A stretch of 64,000 bases of DNA from assembly GCA_900755095.1 (NCBI GenBank), contig CAAEFE010000095.1:62001-126000 (forward strand), given 5' to 3'. Both the position numbers and the translations under genes were made by a program. Shown one piece after another: positions 1-7,949 of the stretch. Numbering within the stretch: position 1 is the first letter of the stretch; every line of letters starts with the position of its first letter. This DNA is from an uncultured Bacteroides sp. Its GTDB lineage: Bacteria > Bacteroidota > Bacteroidia > Bacteroidales > Bacteroidaceae. Below the pieces are notes generated by a model that had not been told where the DNA came from, did not search any database, and saw nothing but the letters and a program-made list of their open reading frames with translations.

Positions 1-204
1 AATAAACTGATAATACATGCTTTGGGATGCTGCGGAAGGGTTGGAAACATCAAAAACATCTCCGGCTATAATCAATGCATCAATCTCTTTCTGACGAATT
101 TCTTCTGCCAGCCAATTCAGAAATACTCCATGTTCTTCCGTGCGATCATAACCAAAAAAGGTTTGTCCCAGATGCCAGTCGGCAGTATGTAATATACGTA
201 TCAT
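1..204 (-). CDS. sbcD: Exonuclease SbcD-like metallophosphoesterase, N-terminal part (gene runs off the window)
   Basis: The 68 visible residues begin MIRILHTADWHLGQTFFG and contain the calcineurin-like phosphoesterase motif I, with Asp and His of the TADWHLG stretch as metal ligands. A second motif, IIAGDVFD, follows at about residue 46. This spacing and the wording TADWHLG are typical of SbcD/Mre11 nucleases, which with the SMC-like ATPase SbcC cut DNA ends and hairpins in the cytoplasm. SbcC cannot be seen because the gene continues beyond base 1. The ATG at 204 gives the canonical start. The next gene on the other strand is divergent. The family is secure; the exact ortholog rests on only the first 68 residues. 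Confidence 0.85.
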   Translation of the reverse strand, partial: MIRILHTADWHLGQTFFGYDRTEEHGVFLNWLAEEIRQKEIDALIIAGDVFDVSNPSAASQSMYYQFI

Positions 205-296
205 AATTTTGTAACTATCTCTAATAACAAGAGGCAAAAATAACACAATCAAAAAGATTATATCACATCTGCCTCTCTTTTTTACCAATAATCATG

Positions 297-304
297 TATA
301 TTTG
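297..304 (+). promoter_or_regulatory. Candidate -7 element TATATTTG upstream of plsC
   Basis: TATATTTG matches the Bacteroides -7 consensus TAnnTTTG and sits 20 nt before the plsC ATG. No convincing TTTG lies about 19 nt upstream, so only half of the promoter is supported. Confidence 0.45.
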
Positions 305-324
305 CAGGATAAAAATCCAACCCT

Positions 325-1083
325 ATGAAGATACTGTATTATATTTATCAGATTTGCATCGCTTTGCCTATTTTATTAGTGTTGACCATCCTCACGGCAA
401 TCGTCACTATTGTAGGTTCTCTCTTGGGAGGAGCCCACATCTGGGGATATTATCCGGGGAAGATTTGGTCACAATTAATTTGTCTGTTTCTATTGATTCC
501 CGTGAAGATTGAGGGACGTGAAAAGTTGCATGACAAGACTTCCTATATTTTCGTCCCTAACCATCAGGGTTCATTTGATATTTTCCTTATTTACGGCTTC
601 ATCGGAAGAAACTTTAAGTGGATGATGAAAAAAAGCCTGCGCAAACTGCCGTTTGTAGGAAAAGCCTGTGAAAGTGCAGGACATATCTTTGTAGACAGAT
701 CTGGTCCTAAAAAAGTATTGGAAACAATCCGGCAGGCAAAAGACTCATTGAAAGACGGGGTTTCTCTCGTAGTCTTTCCTGAAGGAGCGCGTACATTTAC
801 AGGACACATGGGATACTTTAAGAAAGGCGCTTTCCAGTTGGCTGATGATTTACAGTTGGCGGTTGTACCCGTCACCATTGACGGCTCATTCGAGATTCTG
901 CCACGCACAGGCAAATGGATACACCGTCATCGCATGATTTTGACTATTCACGAGCCTATTCCTCCCAAAGGGAAAGGAATGGAAAATATCAAGGCAACCA
1001 TGGCAGAGGCCTACGCTGCGGTTGAAAGCGCCCTGCCGGAACAATACAAGGGAATGGTGAAAAACGAAGATCAAGACCGATAG
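325..1083 (+). CDS. plsC: 1-acyl-sn-glycerol-3-phosphate acyltransferase (PlsC family)
   Basis: This 252-residue inner-membrane enzyme should transfer an acyl chain to the sn-2 position of lysophosphatidic acid, giving phosphatidic acid for phospholipid synthesis. A hydrophobic anchor spans about residues 10-35. The catalytic HX4D motif is His80-Asp85 (NHQGSFD), and the substrate-binding FPEGAR motif is at 151-156. Length and motif spacing are normal for the family. It stands alone on the plus strand and is followed by a long hairpin. The ATG at 325 lies 20 nt after a TATATTTG element, which fits this start. Confidence 0.93.
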   Translation: MKILYYIYQICIALPILLVLTILTAIVTIVGSLLGGAHIWGYYPGKIWSQLICLFLLIPVKIEGREKLHDKTSYIFVPNHQGSFDIFLIYGFIGRNFKWMMKKSLRKLPFVGKACESAGHIFVDRSGPKKVLETIRQAKDSLKDGVSLVVFPEGARTFTGHMGYFKKGAFQLADDLQLAVVPVTIDGSFEILPRTGKWIHRHRMILTIHEPIPPKGKGMENIKATMAEAYAAVESALPEQYKGMVKNEDQDR

Positions 1084-1103
1084 TCAGTACATAATCTTAT
1101 ATA

Positions 1104-1133
1104 AATATGGGGATGCTCACGCACCCCCATATT
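1104..1133. terminator. Hairpin between plsC and the convergent unknown gene
   Basis: Arms 1104-1116 and 1121-1133 pair over 12 of 13 positions (one A-C mismatch) around a TCAC loop, with a GGGG/CCCC core. It lies 20 nt after the plsC stop and 48 nt before the end of the opposing gene. A bidirectional terminator is likely, although there is no long T run on the plus side. Confidence 0.6.
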
Positions 1134-1181
1134 CCTAACCAGTTTTATGCATCAAACTATTAAATTAAGAAATTCAGATAT

Positions 1182-1658
1182 TTAGATGTTTTGCAAGGTT
1201 ATGGTTTGGTTTGACATCATTTGTAATTCTTGAAAAGTCAAATTAAAACTTTTATAAATTTCCTTTTCTAAATTCTCTAATGAGAAAGATTCATTTCTGA
1301 CACCATTAATCTTCCCTCTAAACCGATTGTTATAATGCTTGCGGAATGTATCCGGAGTAACCAGACCTCCCAAGCCATAATCACCCACTACAATCACCGG
1401 CTTTCGGCGCAATACCCCTTCGTAAGCGGTAATCCCCGCACCAATAATCAAGTCGGCTTCTTCAATCAGTTTACCGATCTCACTCTCGGAGGATATATAA
1501 TCCACCTGATACTCTGAATATTTACTTAATAGAATTCCTATCCGTAACCTGGTGCGAGAATTTGCTATTCCGACAACAATGCTGGCTTTTTGTTCTATTA
1601 ACTGCAATTCGTCACCTCTCAAAGAAGAGGCGGCAGATAATTCATTAGGATTTTTCAT
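1182..1658 (-). CDS. Unrecognised 158-residue cytoplasmic protein with a glycosyltransferase-like stretch
   Basis: I do not recognise this family. The protein has no signal peptide or membrane segment. Its middle reads as a Rossmann-like half: a hydrophobic strand (ASIVVGIANS), then ADLIIGAGITAYEGVLRRKP followed by VIVVGDYGLGG. That pattern resembles the nucleotide-sugar-binding half of GT-B glycosyltransferases, but the protein is far too short to be a complete one. It could be a remnant or a small stand-alone domain. The start at ATG 1658 is chosen because a strong promoter (1683-1713) would place the transcript start downstream of the earlier in-frame start at 1712. Confidence 0.6.
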   Translation of the reverse strand: MKNPNELSAASSLRGDELQLIEQKASIVVGIANSRTRLRIGILLSKYSEYQVDYISSESEIGKLIEEADLIIGAGITAYEGVLRRKPVIVVGDYGLGGLVTPDTFRKHYNNRFRGKINGVRNESFSLENLEKEIYKSFNLTFQELQMMSNQTITLQNI

Positions 1659-1682
1659 ATAGCTATTTGGTTTTTGTTGTGT

Positions 1683-1713
1683 CAAAAGTACAGCATGCAT
1701 CCGAAAACACAAA
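1683..1713 (-). promoter_or_regulatory. Bacteroides promoter TTTG-N19-TACTTTTG
   Basis: On the minus strand TTTG (1713-1710) is followed after exactly 19 nt by TACTTTTG (1690-1683). This is a perfect fit to the sigma-ABfr consensus. It lies 25 nt before ATG 1658 and so decides the start of the downstream gene. Confidence 0.75.
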
Positions 1714-1823
1714 AAAAGTCACCCGGACAAAATCAGTGCGCCTGATTTTTCGTAAACACTTACATTTCAATCAAATACAGATTAGCGTTCTATTAATGAC
1801 CCGGACAATTCATTTTTTATTTA

Positions 1824-3578
1824 TCAAAAATCCCTTAAAAACACATTCAAATCTTCTTGTGGAGAAATGCCTAATCGACCTTTCAGCCTTCCTTTTGCTT
1901 TGGTAACAGAATCGGAAGAGGTCTGAAAAATACGCGCCAGTTCTTCATTGGTCAGTCCAAATTTAAGAAAGCAACAGATCTCAAGATCATGTTTAGTTAA
2001 TAAAGGAGTTTTGTCAAGCAACCGGGTAACGTAATTAGAATAGAGTAAATCAAACAGGCTAAACAATTTATAGCGTTCTCCATTAGACAATTTACCTCTT
2101 AATGTTCCCTCTTTGATAGCAAGCAGCAGACGAAAAGCGGATATGTACTGTTCAGAAGAGGGTCCGACAGTTAATTCTCCTCCCAGTTCTTTCAATAGTC
2201 CCGATAAGGTTTTGTTCTGCATACTTAGAAGTACAATCTTTCCATTCAACTCGCCTACCTTCATTCGATTTTCTTCCAGTATGCGGTTCTCTTCCAGTAC
2301 TTGATCTTTCAACTCCTGGATTTCTTCCATCTCCTGCTGGTATCGCTTTATCTCCTCTTCATTATCTCTAATCTGGGATTCGATTTCGGCAATCTTCTTC
2401 CTGTGATTTTTACTTTTGTAGTAATAATAACACATATAGAAGGCCACAATCAGGAAAATAACCGTACCGCAAAATATAAAAACTGTACGGTCCACTTTCA
2501 GTTGTAGATTATCATTCCGGAGTTTCTCGTTCTCGTACTGCTTTTGCAGTTCTGTTATCAACTCCTGCGAATCGACTTCATCCAATACATTCACGATAGA
2601 GTCCGCTTTTTCATGGTAGATAATCGCTTCTTCAAAATTATCAATATCTTTTTCAAGAAAGTATAAATTGTTATATGCGTCAATACGGGTATATTCTTTA
2701 GAAGAATTGATACTCATCTTAAAATATTTCCGGGCATTCTCTACATCGCCCATCTGTATATACAAATAGCCGAGAGACATACACTCCACGTATTTCCTTT
2801 CTTCATCCGTTTCTTTTTCATAAGCTGCAAGAAAATAGCGTTCTGACTTTTTCAGTTCTCCCATGGAACGGTACAGTATCCCCAACTCATGTAAAATGGA
2901 AACTTCAGACGGATATTGCTTTTCCCTGGCTAGTTCTAAAGCGTAAGTATAATAGAAATAGCAGCTATCCCATTTATTCTGAAACAAATAAGCCCGGCCT
3001 ATATTTTGCCCGGCTCTGACAAGACTCAAAGAATCTTTCAACTCTTCATAGATCGTATATGACTCCCAAAAATTCTTCAACGACTCCTGATACAATTTCT
3101 TTTTCCGGTTAATCATCCCTATCTCATCAGTAGCCATTGCAAACATCTTACAACATTGAATATTCCCGAACATTTCTTTTGCCGAAGATAAAAACGTCAA
3201 AGCCTCTTCATCTTTGCCCAATTCACGCAGCACTCTTCCATAATAATACTGCGCTTTAGCACGCGTAACAGAGTCACCACGCTCTACAGTATAGTAATTC
3301 AGCGCCAGTGCAATCAATGAGTCAGAAGTAAACTTCACATAGTTCTGATCCATCGCCTGCGTCAATAAAAGTGCATAATCCGCCTGCAACTTTCCACGCA
3401 ATTTTTCAGTATGAGGTATTGACTTTAATAGATACAGAGCTGTATCCGGAAGAGATTCCATGCACATTTCAATCCTCTGGAATGCCGCATCAGGGGCCTC
3501 CGAATCTCTATGACAAGAAACCGATAAGACTAAAATAAAAAAGAAAGCGGCGTATACCGAAACAGTAGTCGTTTTCAC
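1824..3578 (-). CDS. Membrane-anchored TPR protein with C-terminal LuxR-like helix-turn-helix
   Basis: The protein of 584 residues has an N-terminal signal/lipobox (LSVSC). A long array of tetratricopeptide-like helices with repeated YYYG and YLQMGD-type segments follows. One transmembrane segment (FIFCGTVIFLIVAFYMCYYY) is followed by a charged coiled coil, and a C-terminal HTH reads ICCFLKFGLTNEELARIFQTS. This is a common Bacteroidetes design in which a periplasmic TPR sensor is joined through one membrane helix to a cytoplasmic DNA-binding domain. Its signal and targets are unknown. The start is taken as GTG 3578; an in-frame TTG at 3617 lies inside a hairpin stem and would spoil the signal peptide. 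It follows the DUF4369 lipoprotein, which may supply the signal. Confidence 0.75.
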   Translation of the reverse strand: MKTTTVSVYAAFFFILVLSVSCHRDSEAPDAAFQRIEMCMESLPDTALYLLKSIPHTEKLRGKLQADYALLLTQAMDQNYVKFTSDSLIALALNYYTVERGDSVTRAKAQYYYGRVLRELGKDEEALTFLSSAKEMFGNIQCCKMFAMATDEIGMINRKKKLYQESLKNFWESYTIYEELKDSLSLVRAGQNIGRAYLFQNKWDSCYFYYTYALELAREKQYPSEVSILHELGILYRSMGELKKSERYFLAAYEKETDEERKYVECMSLGYLYIQMGDVENARKYFKMSINSSKEYTRIDAYNNLYFLEKDIDNFEEAIIYHEKADSIVNVLDEVDSQELITELQKQYENEKLRNDNLQLKVDRTVFIFCGTVIFLIVAFYMCYYYYKSKNHRKKIAEIESQIRDNEEEIKRYQQEMEEIQELKDQVLEENRILEENRMKVGELNGKIVLLSMQNKTLSGLLKELGGELTVGPSSEQYISAFRLLLAIKEGTLRGKLSNGERYKLFSLFDLLYSNYVTRLLDKTPLLTKHDLEICCFLKFGLTNEELARIFQTSSDSVTKAKGRLKGRLGISPQEDLNVFLRDF

Positions 3579-3581
3579 TTT

Positions 3582-3619
3582 ACTTGAGTTTTGTGCAAAA
3601 ATACACAAAAAACTCAAGT
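3582..3619. other. Hairpin between the DUF4369 gene and the TPR regulator start
   Basis: ACTTGAGTTTT (3582-3592) pairs with AAAACTCAAGT (3609-3619), and GTG/CAC extends the stem across a 2-nt bulge. The loop carries TATTTTTG on the minus strand, a -7-like word. It lies between the stop of the lipoprotein gene and the GTG of the regulator, so it may act as an attenuator, a terminator or an RBS-sequestering element. Confidence 0.5.
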
Positions 3620-3620
3620 A

Positions 3621-4355
3621 TTACTTATTTGTTGAAGCATTTTGTTCCAATCGTTGATGTTCTTCTATCAACTTCATGTTTTCTCTTGCTTTAGACAGGA
3701 ACTCTCTAACCAGCTTATTGTCTTTAAAAGAATAAGGAGCATCCTTGATTATATCATCAATCTGCGGAGTCATAATGGGATAGGGCAAAGAGCTGCAGAG
3801 CATCATAAACACACTGGGTCCCAGCACATTTTCGTAATTATCGGAGATGAACGTTTTTACATACTGATTCATCGCTTTCATCAGTGAATCTCCTTCCACC
3901 ACCAACTGACCGTGAATTTCATCCAGATCGCCTCCATCCAGTACCATACGGGTTTCCTTCTGCTCCAGTTCACCAATGCTTTCTTCCAATTGGTTTCTTT
4001 TGCTGATAAACTCGTACAGTGCATTATTTAAAGATGTTCCGACTGCCTTGAGGTCCGTGTTGCTAATGGTAACTGTTATCTTCCCACTTTCCAGCACAAT
4101 CGGCATAATGCTTTCTTCATCCATATAAAGTGTCACCATCTGTACGGAATCTATTTTCCCTTTCATTGAGAACAGACCATGCACTACTTCAGCTGAATCC
4201 AGCTTCACCCACTCTCCATCACGAAGGGACTTAAGATACAACATCTTTCCATCCAGACTATTCACTGAAGAGGTTCCTTCAATCTTGTACTTACTGGTGC
4301 AGGAAGCCCAAAACGGAAGCAAAAGCAAAAAAGGCAAAATTTTATTCACGTTCAT
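3621..4355 (-). CDS. DUF4369-type lipoprotein
   Basis: This 244-residue lipoprotein has a signal peptide ending in FWASC (Cys19). The N-terminal 100 residues look like a DUF4369 beta domain (KYKIEGT, DGKMLYLKSLRDGEWVKLDS, the GLFSMKGKIDS type of segment). A helical C-terminal half has the KRNQLEESIGELEQKE and FISDNYENVLGPSVF segments seen upstream of thioredoxin domains in TlpA-like proteins. No thioredoxin domain follows. DUF4369 has no firm biochemical role. It is the first gene of a two-gene unit with the TPR regulator, which suggests a shared envelope-sensing task (inference). Confidence 0.75.
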   Translation of the reverse strand: MNVNKILPFLLLLPFWASCTSKYKIEGTSSVNSLDGKMLYLKSLRDGEWVKLDSAEVVHGLFSMKGKIDSVQMVTLYMDEESIMPIVLESGKITVTISNTDLKAVGTSLNNALYEFISKRNQLEESIGELEQKETRMVLDGGDLDEIHGQLVVEGDSLMKAMNQYVKTFISDNYENVLGPSVFMMLCSSLPYPIMTPQIDDIIKDAPYSFKDNKLVREFLSKARENMKLIEEHQRLEQNASTNK

Positions 4356-4376
4356 CTATTCATTAAATTCTGGGTA

Positions 4377-4408
4377 CAAAGGTACAACTGATTCAGAATT
4401 CAAAGAAA
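4377..4408 (-). promoter_or_regulatory. Candidate promoter for the DUF4369/TPR operon
   Basis: The minus-strand -7 is TACCTTTG (4384-4377). Upstream, TTTC (4408-4405) at 20 nt or TTTG (4404-4401) at 16 nt could serve as the -33. The -7 ends 21 nt before the ATG. Confidence 0.5.
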
Positions 4409-4512
4409 CATTTTATCAATATTTAAATCTTGTAAGACTCTTTTCTTTAATAATCCTTATAAACATAGGTATAAGGCTATTTTTTTCATTTAGTTTATCT
4501 AATTTTGCGGTC

Positions 4513-5757
4513 ATGAAAACATCAACATTTGCCCCTTTTGCCAAACCGCTTTATGTAATGGTAAAGCCTGTAGGTGCCGTATGTAATCTAGCATGCGATT
4601 ATTGCTACTATTTGGAAAAGGCCAACCTATACAAAGACAATCTGAAACACGTAATGAGCGATGAACTTCTGGAAAAGTTTATCGACGAGTACATTAACTC
4701 ACAAACCATGCCGCAGGTGCTTTTCACCTGGCACGGAGGAGAAACGCTGATGCGACCGCTCTCCTTCTATAAAAAGGCGATGGAACTACAAAAAAAGTAT
4801 GCCCGCGGACGAACGATCGACAACTGCATCCAAACCAACGGAACCATGCTCACCGACGAATGGTGCGAGTTCTTCCGTGAAAATAATTGGCTGGTAGGAG
4901 TCTCTATCGATGGTCCCCAGGAGTTTCATGACGAGTATCGCAAAAATAAAATGGGAAAACCCTCTTTTGTGAAAGTGATGCAAGGCATCAATCTTTTGAA
5001 AAAACATGGGGTGGAATGGAATGCGATGGCAGTTATTAATGACTTCAATGCCGACTATCCACTAGACTTTTATCGTTTCTTCAAAGAAATCGGTTGTCAG
5101 TATATCCAGTTCGCTCCTATCGTTGAACGTATTCTCTCACATGAGGACGGTCGTCACCTCGCTTCTCTTGCAGAAAATAAAGCCGGAACCCTTGCCGATT
5201 TTTCGATCACTCCGGAGCAATGGGGCAACTTCCTTTGTGCTCTTTTCGACGAATGGGTGAAAGAAGATGTAGGCAAGTACTATGTACAAATATTCGATTC
5301 GACTTTGGCGAACTGGATGGGCGAACAGCCTGGTATATGCACAATGGCAAAGACCTGCGGTCATGCCGGCGTGATGGAATTCAACGGAGATGTTTATTCA
5401 TGCGACCATTTTGTATTTCCCGAATATAAATTAGGTAACATTTATAGTAAAACTCTGGTGGAAATGATGCATAGCGAGCGTCAGCACAATTTCGGGAACA
5501 TGAAATATCAGTCTCTCCCTACTCAATGCAAGGAATGTGAGTTCCTGTTTGCCTGCAACGGAGAATGCCCGAAAAATCGTTTCAGCCAAACGGCAGAAGG
5601 CGAACCGGGATTGAATTACTTATGCAAAGGCTATTACCAGTTCTTTAAGCATGTAGCTCCTTATATGGACTTTATGAAAAACGAACTGATGAATCAGCGT
5701 CCGCCTGCTAATATCATGGAAGCACTGAAGAACGGAGATTTGAAAATTGAATACTAA
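4513..5757 (+). CDS. chuR: Anaerobic sulfatase-maturating enzyme (radical SAM, SPASM)
   Basis: The enzyme converts an active-site Cys or Ser of sulfatases to C-alpha-formylglycine without oxygen, using S-adenosylmethionine radical chemistry in the cytoplasm. The protein is 414 residues from ATG 4513, the same length I recall for the B. thetaiotaomicron enzyme. The radical-SAM cluster is Cys24-Cys28-Cys31 (CNLACDYC). The C-terminal SPASM region supplies further cysteines in CTMAKTCG, VYSCDHF, CKECEFLFACNGECPKNRF and YLCKGYY for two auxiliary iron-sulfur clusters. No sulfatase gene lies in the window, so it presumably serves sulfatases encoded elsewhere and thus host mucin or glycosaminoglycan use. 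Earlier in-frame starts exist but add a non-homologous tail. TAATTTTG at 4500-4507 is a possible -7 lying very close to the ATG. Confidence 0.95.
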   Translation: MKTSTFAPFAKPLYVMVKPVGAVCNLACDYCYYLEKANLYKDNLKHVMSDELLEKFIDEYINSQTMPQVLFTWHGGETLMRPLSFYKKAMELQKKYARGRTIDNCIQTNGTMLTDEWCEFFRENNWLVGVSIDGPQEFHDEYRKNKMGKPSFVKVMQGINLLKKHGVEWNAMAVINDFNADYPLDFYRFFKEIGCQYIQFAPIVERILSHEDGRHLASLAENKAGTLADFSITPEQWGNFLCALFDEWVKEDVGKYYVQIFDSTLANWMGEQPGICTMAKTCGHAGVMEFNGDVYSCDHFVFPEYKLGNIYSKTLVEMMHSERQHNFGNMKYQSLPTQCKECEFLFACNGECPKNRFSQTAEGEPGLNYLCKGYYQFFKHVAPYMDFMKNELMNQRPPANIMEALKNGDLKIEY

Positions 5758-5789
5758 CCAATCATATATTTTAATTTTATCATTAAATA

Positions 5790-7949
5790 ATGAACAGACT
5801 AAGACTTTATCTATTAGCGCTGGCTGCGCTTTTTGTATGTTCCGTTAAAGCGGATGAGGGTATGTGGCTATTGCAACTGATGCAACAGCAACACTCCATA
5901 GACATGATGAAAAAACAAGGGTTAAAACTGGAAGCACAGGACCTATATAATCCGAATGGAATTTCTCTTAAAGATGCCGTAGGTATATTCGGAGGCGGAT
6001 GTACCGGAGAAATTATCTCACCCGAAGGTTTGATTCTGACCAATCACCATTGTGGCTACGCCTCCATCCAGCAACATAGTAGTGTTGAGCACGATTATCT
6101 GACTGATGGTTTCTGGGCTACTTCCAGAGACAAAGAGCTCCCTACTCCGGGACTGAAATTTACATTTATCGAGCGTATCGAAGATATCACGGATATTGTC
6201 AATGCCAAGATCGCGGCAAAAGAAATCACCGAATCCGAATCATTCAGCAGTATATTCCTTCAAAAGCTGGCTCATGATCTTTATTTTAAAAGTGACCTGG
6301 CAGACAAAAAGGGAATTGTTCCGCAAGCTCTTCCGTTCTATGCCGGAAATAAATTCTATCTTTTCTACAAGAAAATATATCCGGATGTACGTATGGTAGC
6401 CGCTCCCCCCTCCTCTATCGGTAAGTTTGGCGGTGAAACAGACAACTGGATGTGGCCGCGTCATACCGGCGACTTTTCCATGTTCCGTATTTATGCAGAT
6501 GCAAATGGTGAACCGGCAGAATACAGCGAGAGCAACGTCCCACTGAAAACCAAGAAACATTTGTCTATCTCTATCAAAGGATTGAAAGAAGGAGATTATG
6601 CAATGATTATGGGATTCCCCGGAAGTACGAGCCGCTACCTGACTGTATCAGAAGTAAAAGAACGTATGGAATCGGAAAACGATCCACGTATCCGTATTCG
6701 TGGTGCACGTTTGGCTGTCCTGAAAGAGGTAATGAATGCCAGTGACAAAATCCGTATTCAATATGCTAACAAGTATGCGGGTTCCAGCAACTATTGGAAA
6801 AACTCCATCGGCATGAATAAGGCCATCATCGATAATGATGTATTGGGAACAAAAGCTGCACAAGAAGCCAAATTCGCAGAGTTTGCAAAAGCACAAAACA
6901 ATGCTGAATATGCAGCGGTAGTGAAGAACATTGATGACCTGGTAGCTAAGACAACTCCTCTCAACTATCAGTACACCTGTTTGAGAGAGACTTTCTTCGG
7001 AGCTATCGAATTTGGCAATGTGATGTTGACTAAAACACGCGAAGCATTGCTTGAGAAAAACGATTCTGTAATCGAAGCACGCATGAAAGCCTTGGAAAGC
7101 ACTTACGAAAGCATCCATAACAAAGATTACGATCATGAAGTAGACCGCAAGGTAGCGAAAGCCTTGTTCCCCTTATATGCTGAAATGATTCCGGCAAACC
7201 AACGTCCTTCTATTTATAAGGTTATTGAGCAGAAATATAAAGGCGATTATAACAAATTCGTTGATGATATGTATGACAACTCTATTTTTGCCAACCGGGC
7301 AAACTTCGAGAAGTTTACAAAGAAGCCTTCAGTGAAAGCGATTGACAATGATCTGGCACTGCAATACTGCCAGTCTAAATACGACTTAATGGATACACAG
7401 GCTTCCCAACTCAAGGATATGGATCGGGAACTAGCTTTGCTGCACAAAACTTATATCCGTGGTCTAGGTGAAATGAAGTTGCCTGTACCTTCTTATCCGG
7501 ATGCAAACTTTACCATTCGTCTGACCTATGGTAACGTGAAACCTTATGATCCGAAAGACGGCGTACACTACAACTACTATACGACCACTAAAGGTATTCT
7601 TGAAAAAGAAAATCCGGAAGACCGTGAATTCGTTGTACCTGCCAAACTGAAAGAACTGATCGAAAAGAAAGATTATGGCCGCTATGCTTTGCCAAATGGT
7701 GATATGCCTGTCTGCTTCCTGTCAACCAACGACATCACCGGTGGTAACTCCGGCAGCCCGGTACTGAATGAAAACGGAGAACTGATCGGTTGCGCTTTTG
7801 ATGGCAACTGGGAATCATTAAGCGGTGACATCAACTTCGACAACAACCTGCAACGTTGTATTAACCTGGATATCCGTTATGTCCTGTTCATTCTGGAAAA
7901 GTTAGGAAACTGCGGACACCTAATCAATGAAATGACAATCGTAGAATAA
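5790..7949 (+). CDS. S46 dipeptidyl-peptidase, DPP7-like
   Basis: This exported serine exopeptidase should remove dipeptides from N-termini, preferring hydrophobic P1 residues. A signal peptide ends near residue 21 (SVKA-DEGMW). The mature N-terminus DEGMWLL is conserved in S46 enzymes and binds the substrate amino group. The catalytic His lies in LTNHHCGY (86-87), the Asp in [12 protein letters not shown] and the Ser in GGNSGSP (Ser654). The residue 18 positions after Ser is Gly672, as in DPP7 (family knowledge: Gly here gives hydrophobic preference, Arg gives acidic preference). Its 719 residues are the normal length. It starts 32 nt after chuR and abuts a second S46 gene, so the three may be co-transcribed. 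Confidence 0.9.
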   Translation: MNRLRLYLLALAALFVCSVKADEGMWLLQLMQQQHSIDMMKKQGLKLEAQDLYNPNGISLKDAVGIFGGGCTGEIISPEGLILTNHHCGYASIQQHSSVEHDYLTDGFWATSRDKELPTPGLKFTFIERIEDITDIVNAKIAAKEITESESFSSIFLQKLAHDLYFKSDLADKKGIVPQALPFYAGNKFYLFYKKIYPDVRMVAAPPSSIGKFGGETDNWMWPRHTGDFSMFRIYADANGEPAEYSESNVPLKTKKHLSISIKGLKEGDYAMIMGFPGSTSRYLTVSEVKERMESENDPRIRIRGARLAVLKEVMNASDKIRIQYANKYAGSSNYWKNSIGMNKAIIDNDVLGTKAAQEAKFAEFAKAQNNAEYAAVVKNIDDLVAKTTPLNYQYTCLRETFFGAIEFGNVMLTKTREALLEKNDSVIEARMKALESTYESIHNKDYDHEVDRKVAKALFPLYAEMIPANQRPSIYKVIEQKYKGDYNKFVDDMYDNSIFANRANFEKFTKKPSVKAIDNDLALQYCQSKYDLMDTQASQLKDMDRELALLHKTYIRGLGEMKLPVPSYPDANFTIRLTYGNVKPYDPKDGVHYNYYTTTKGILEKENPEDREFVVPAKLKELIEKKDYGRYALPNGDMPVCFLSTNDITGGNSGSPVLNENGELIGCAFDGNWESLSGDINFDNNLQRCINLDIRYVLFILEKLGNCGHLINEMTIVE

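Noticed and set aside
4285..4512. 76-codon N-terminal extension of the sulfatase maturase
   Set aside because: It overlaps the divergent lipoprotein gene and its promoter, and the conserved protein starts at ATG 4513.
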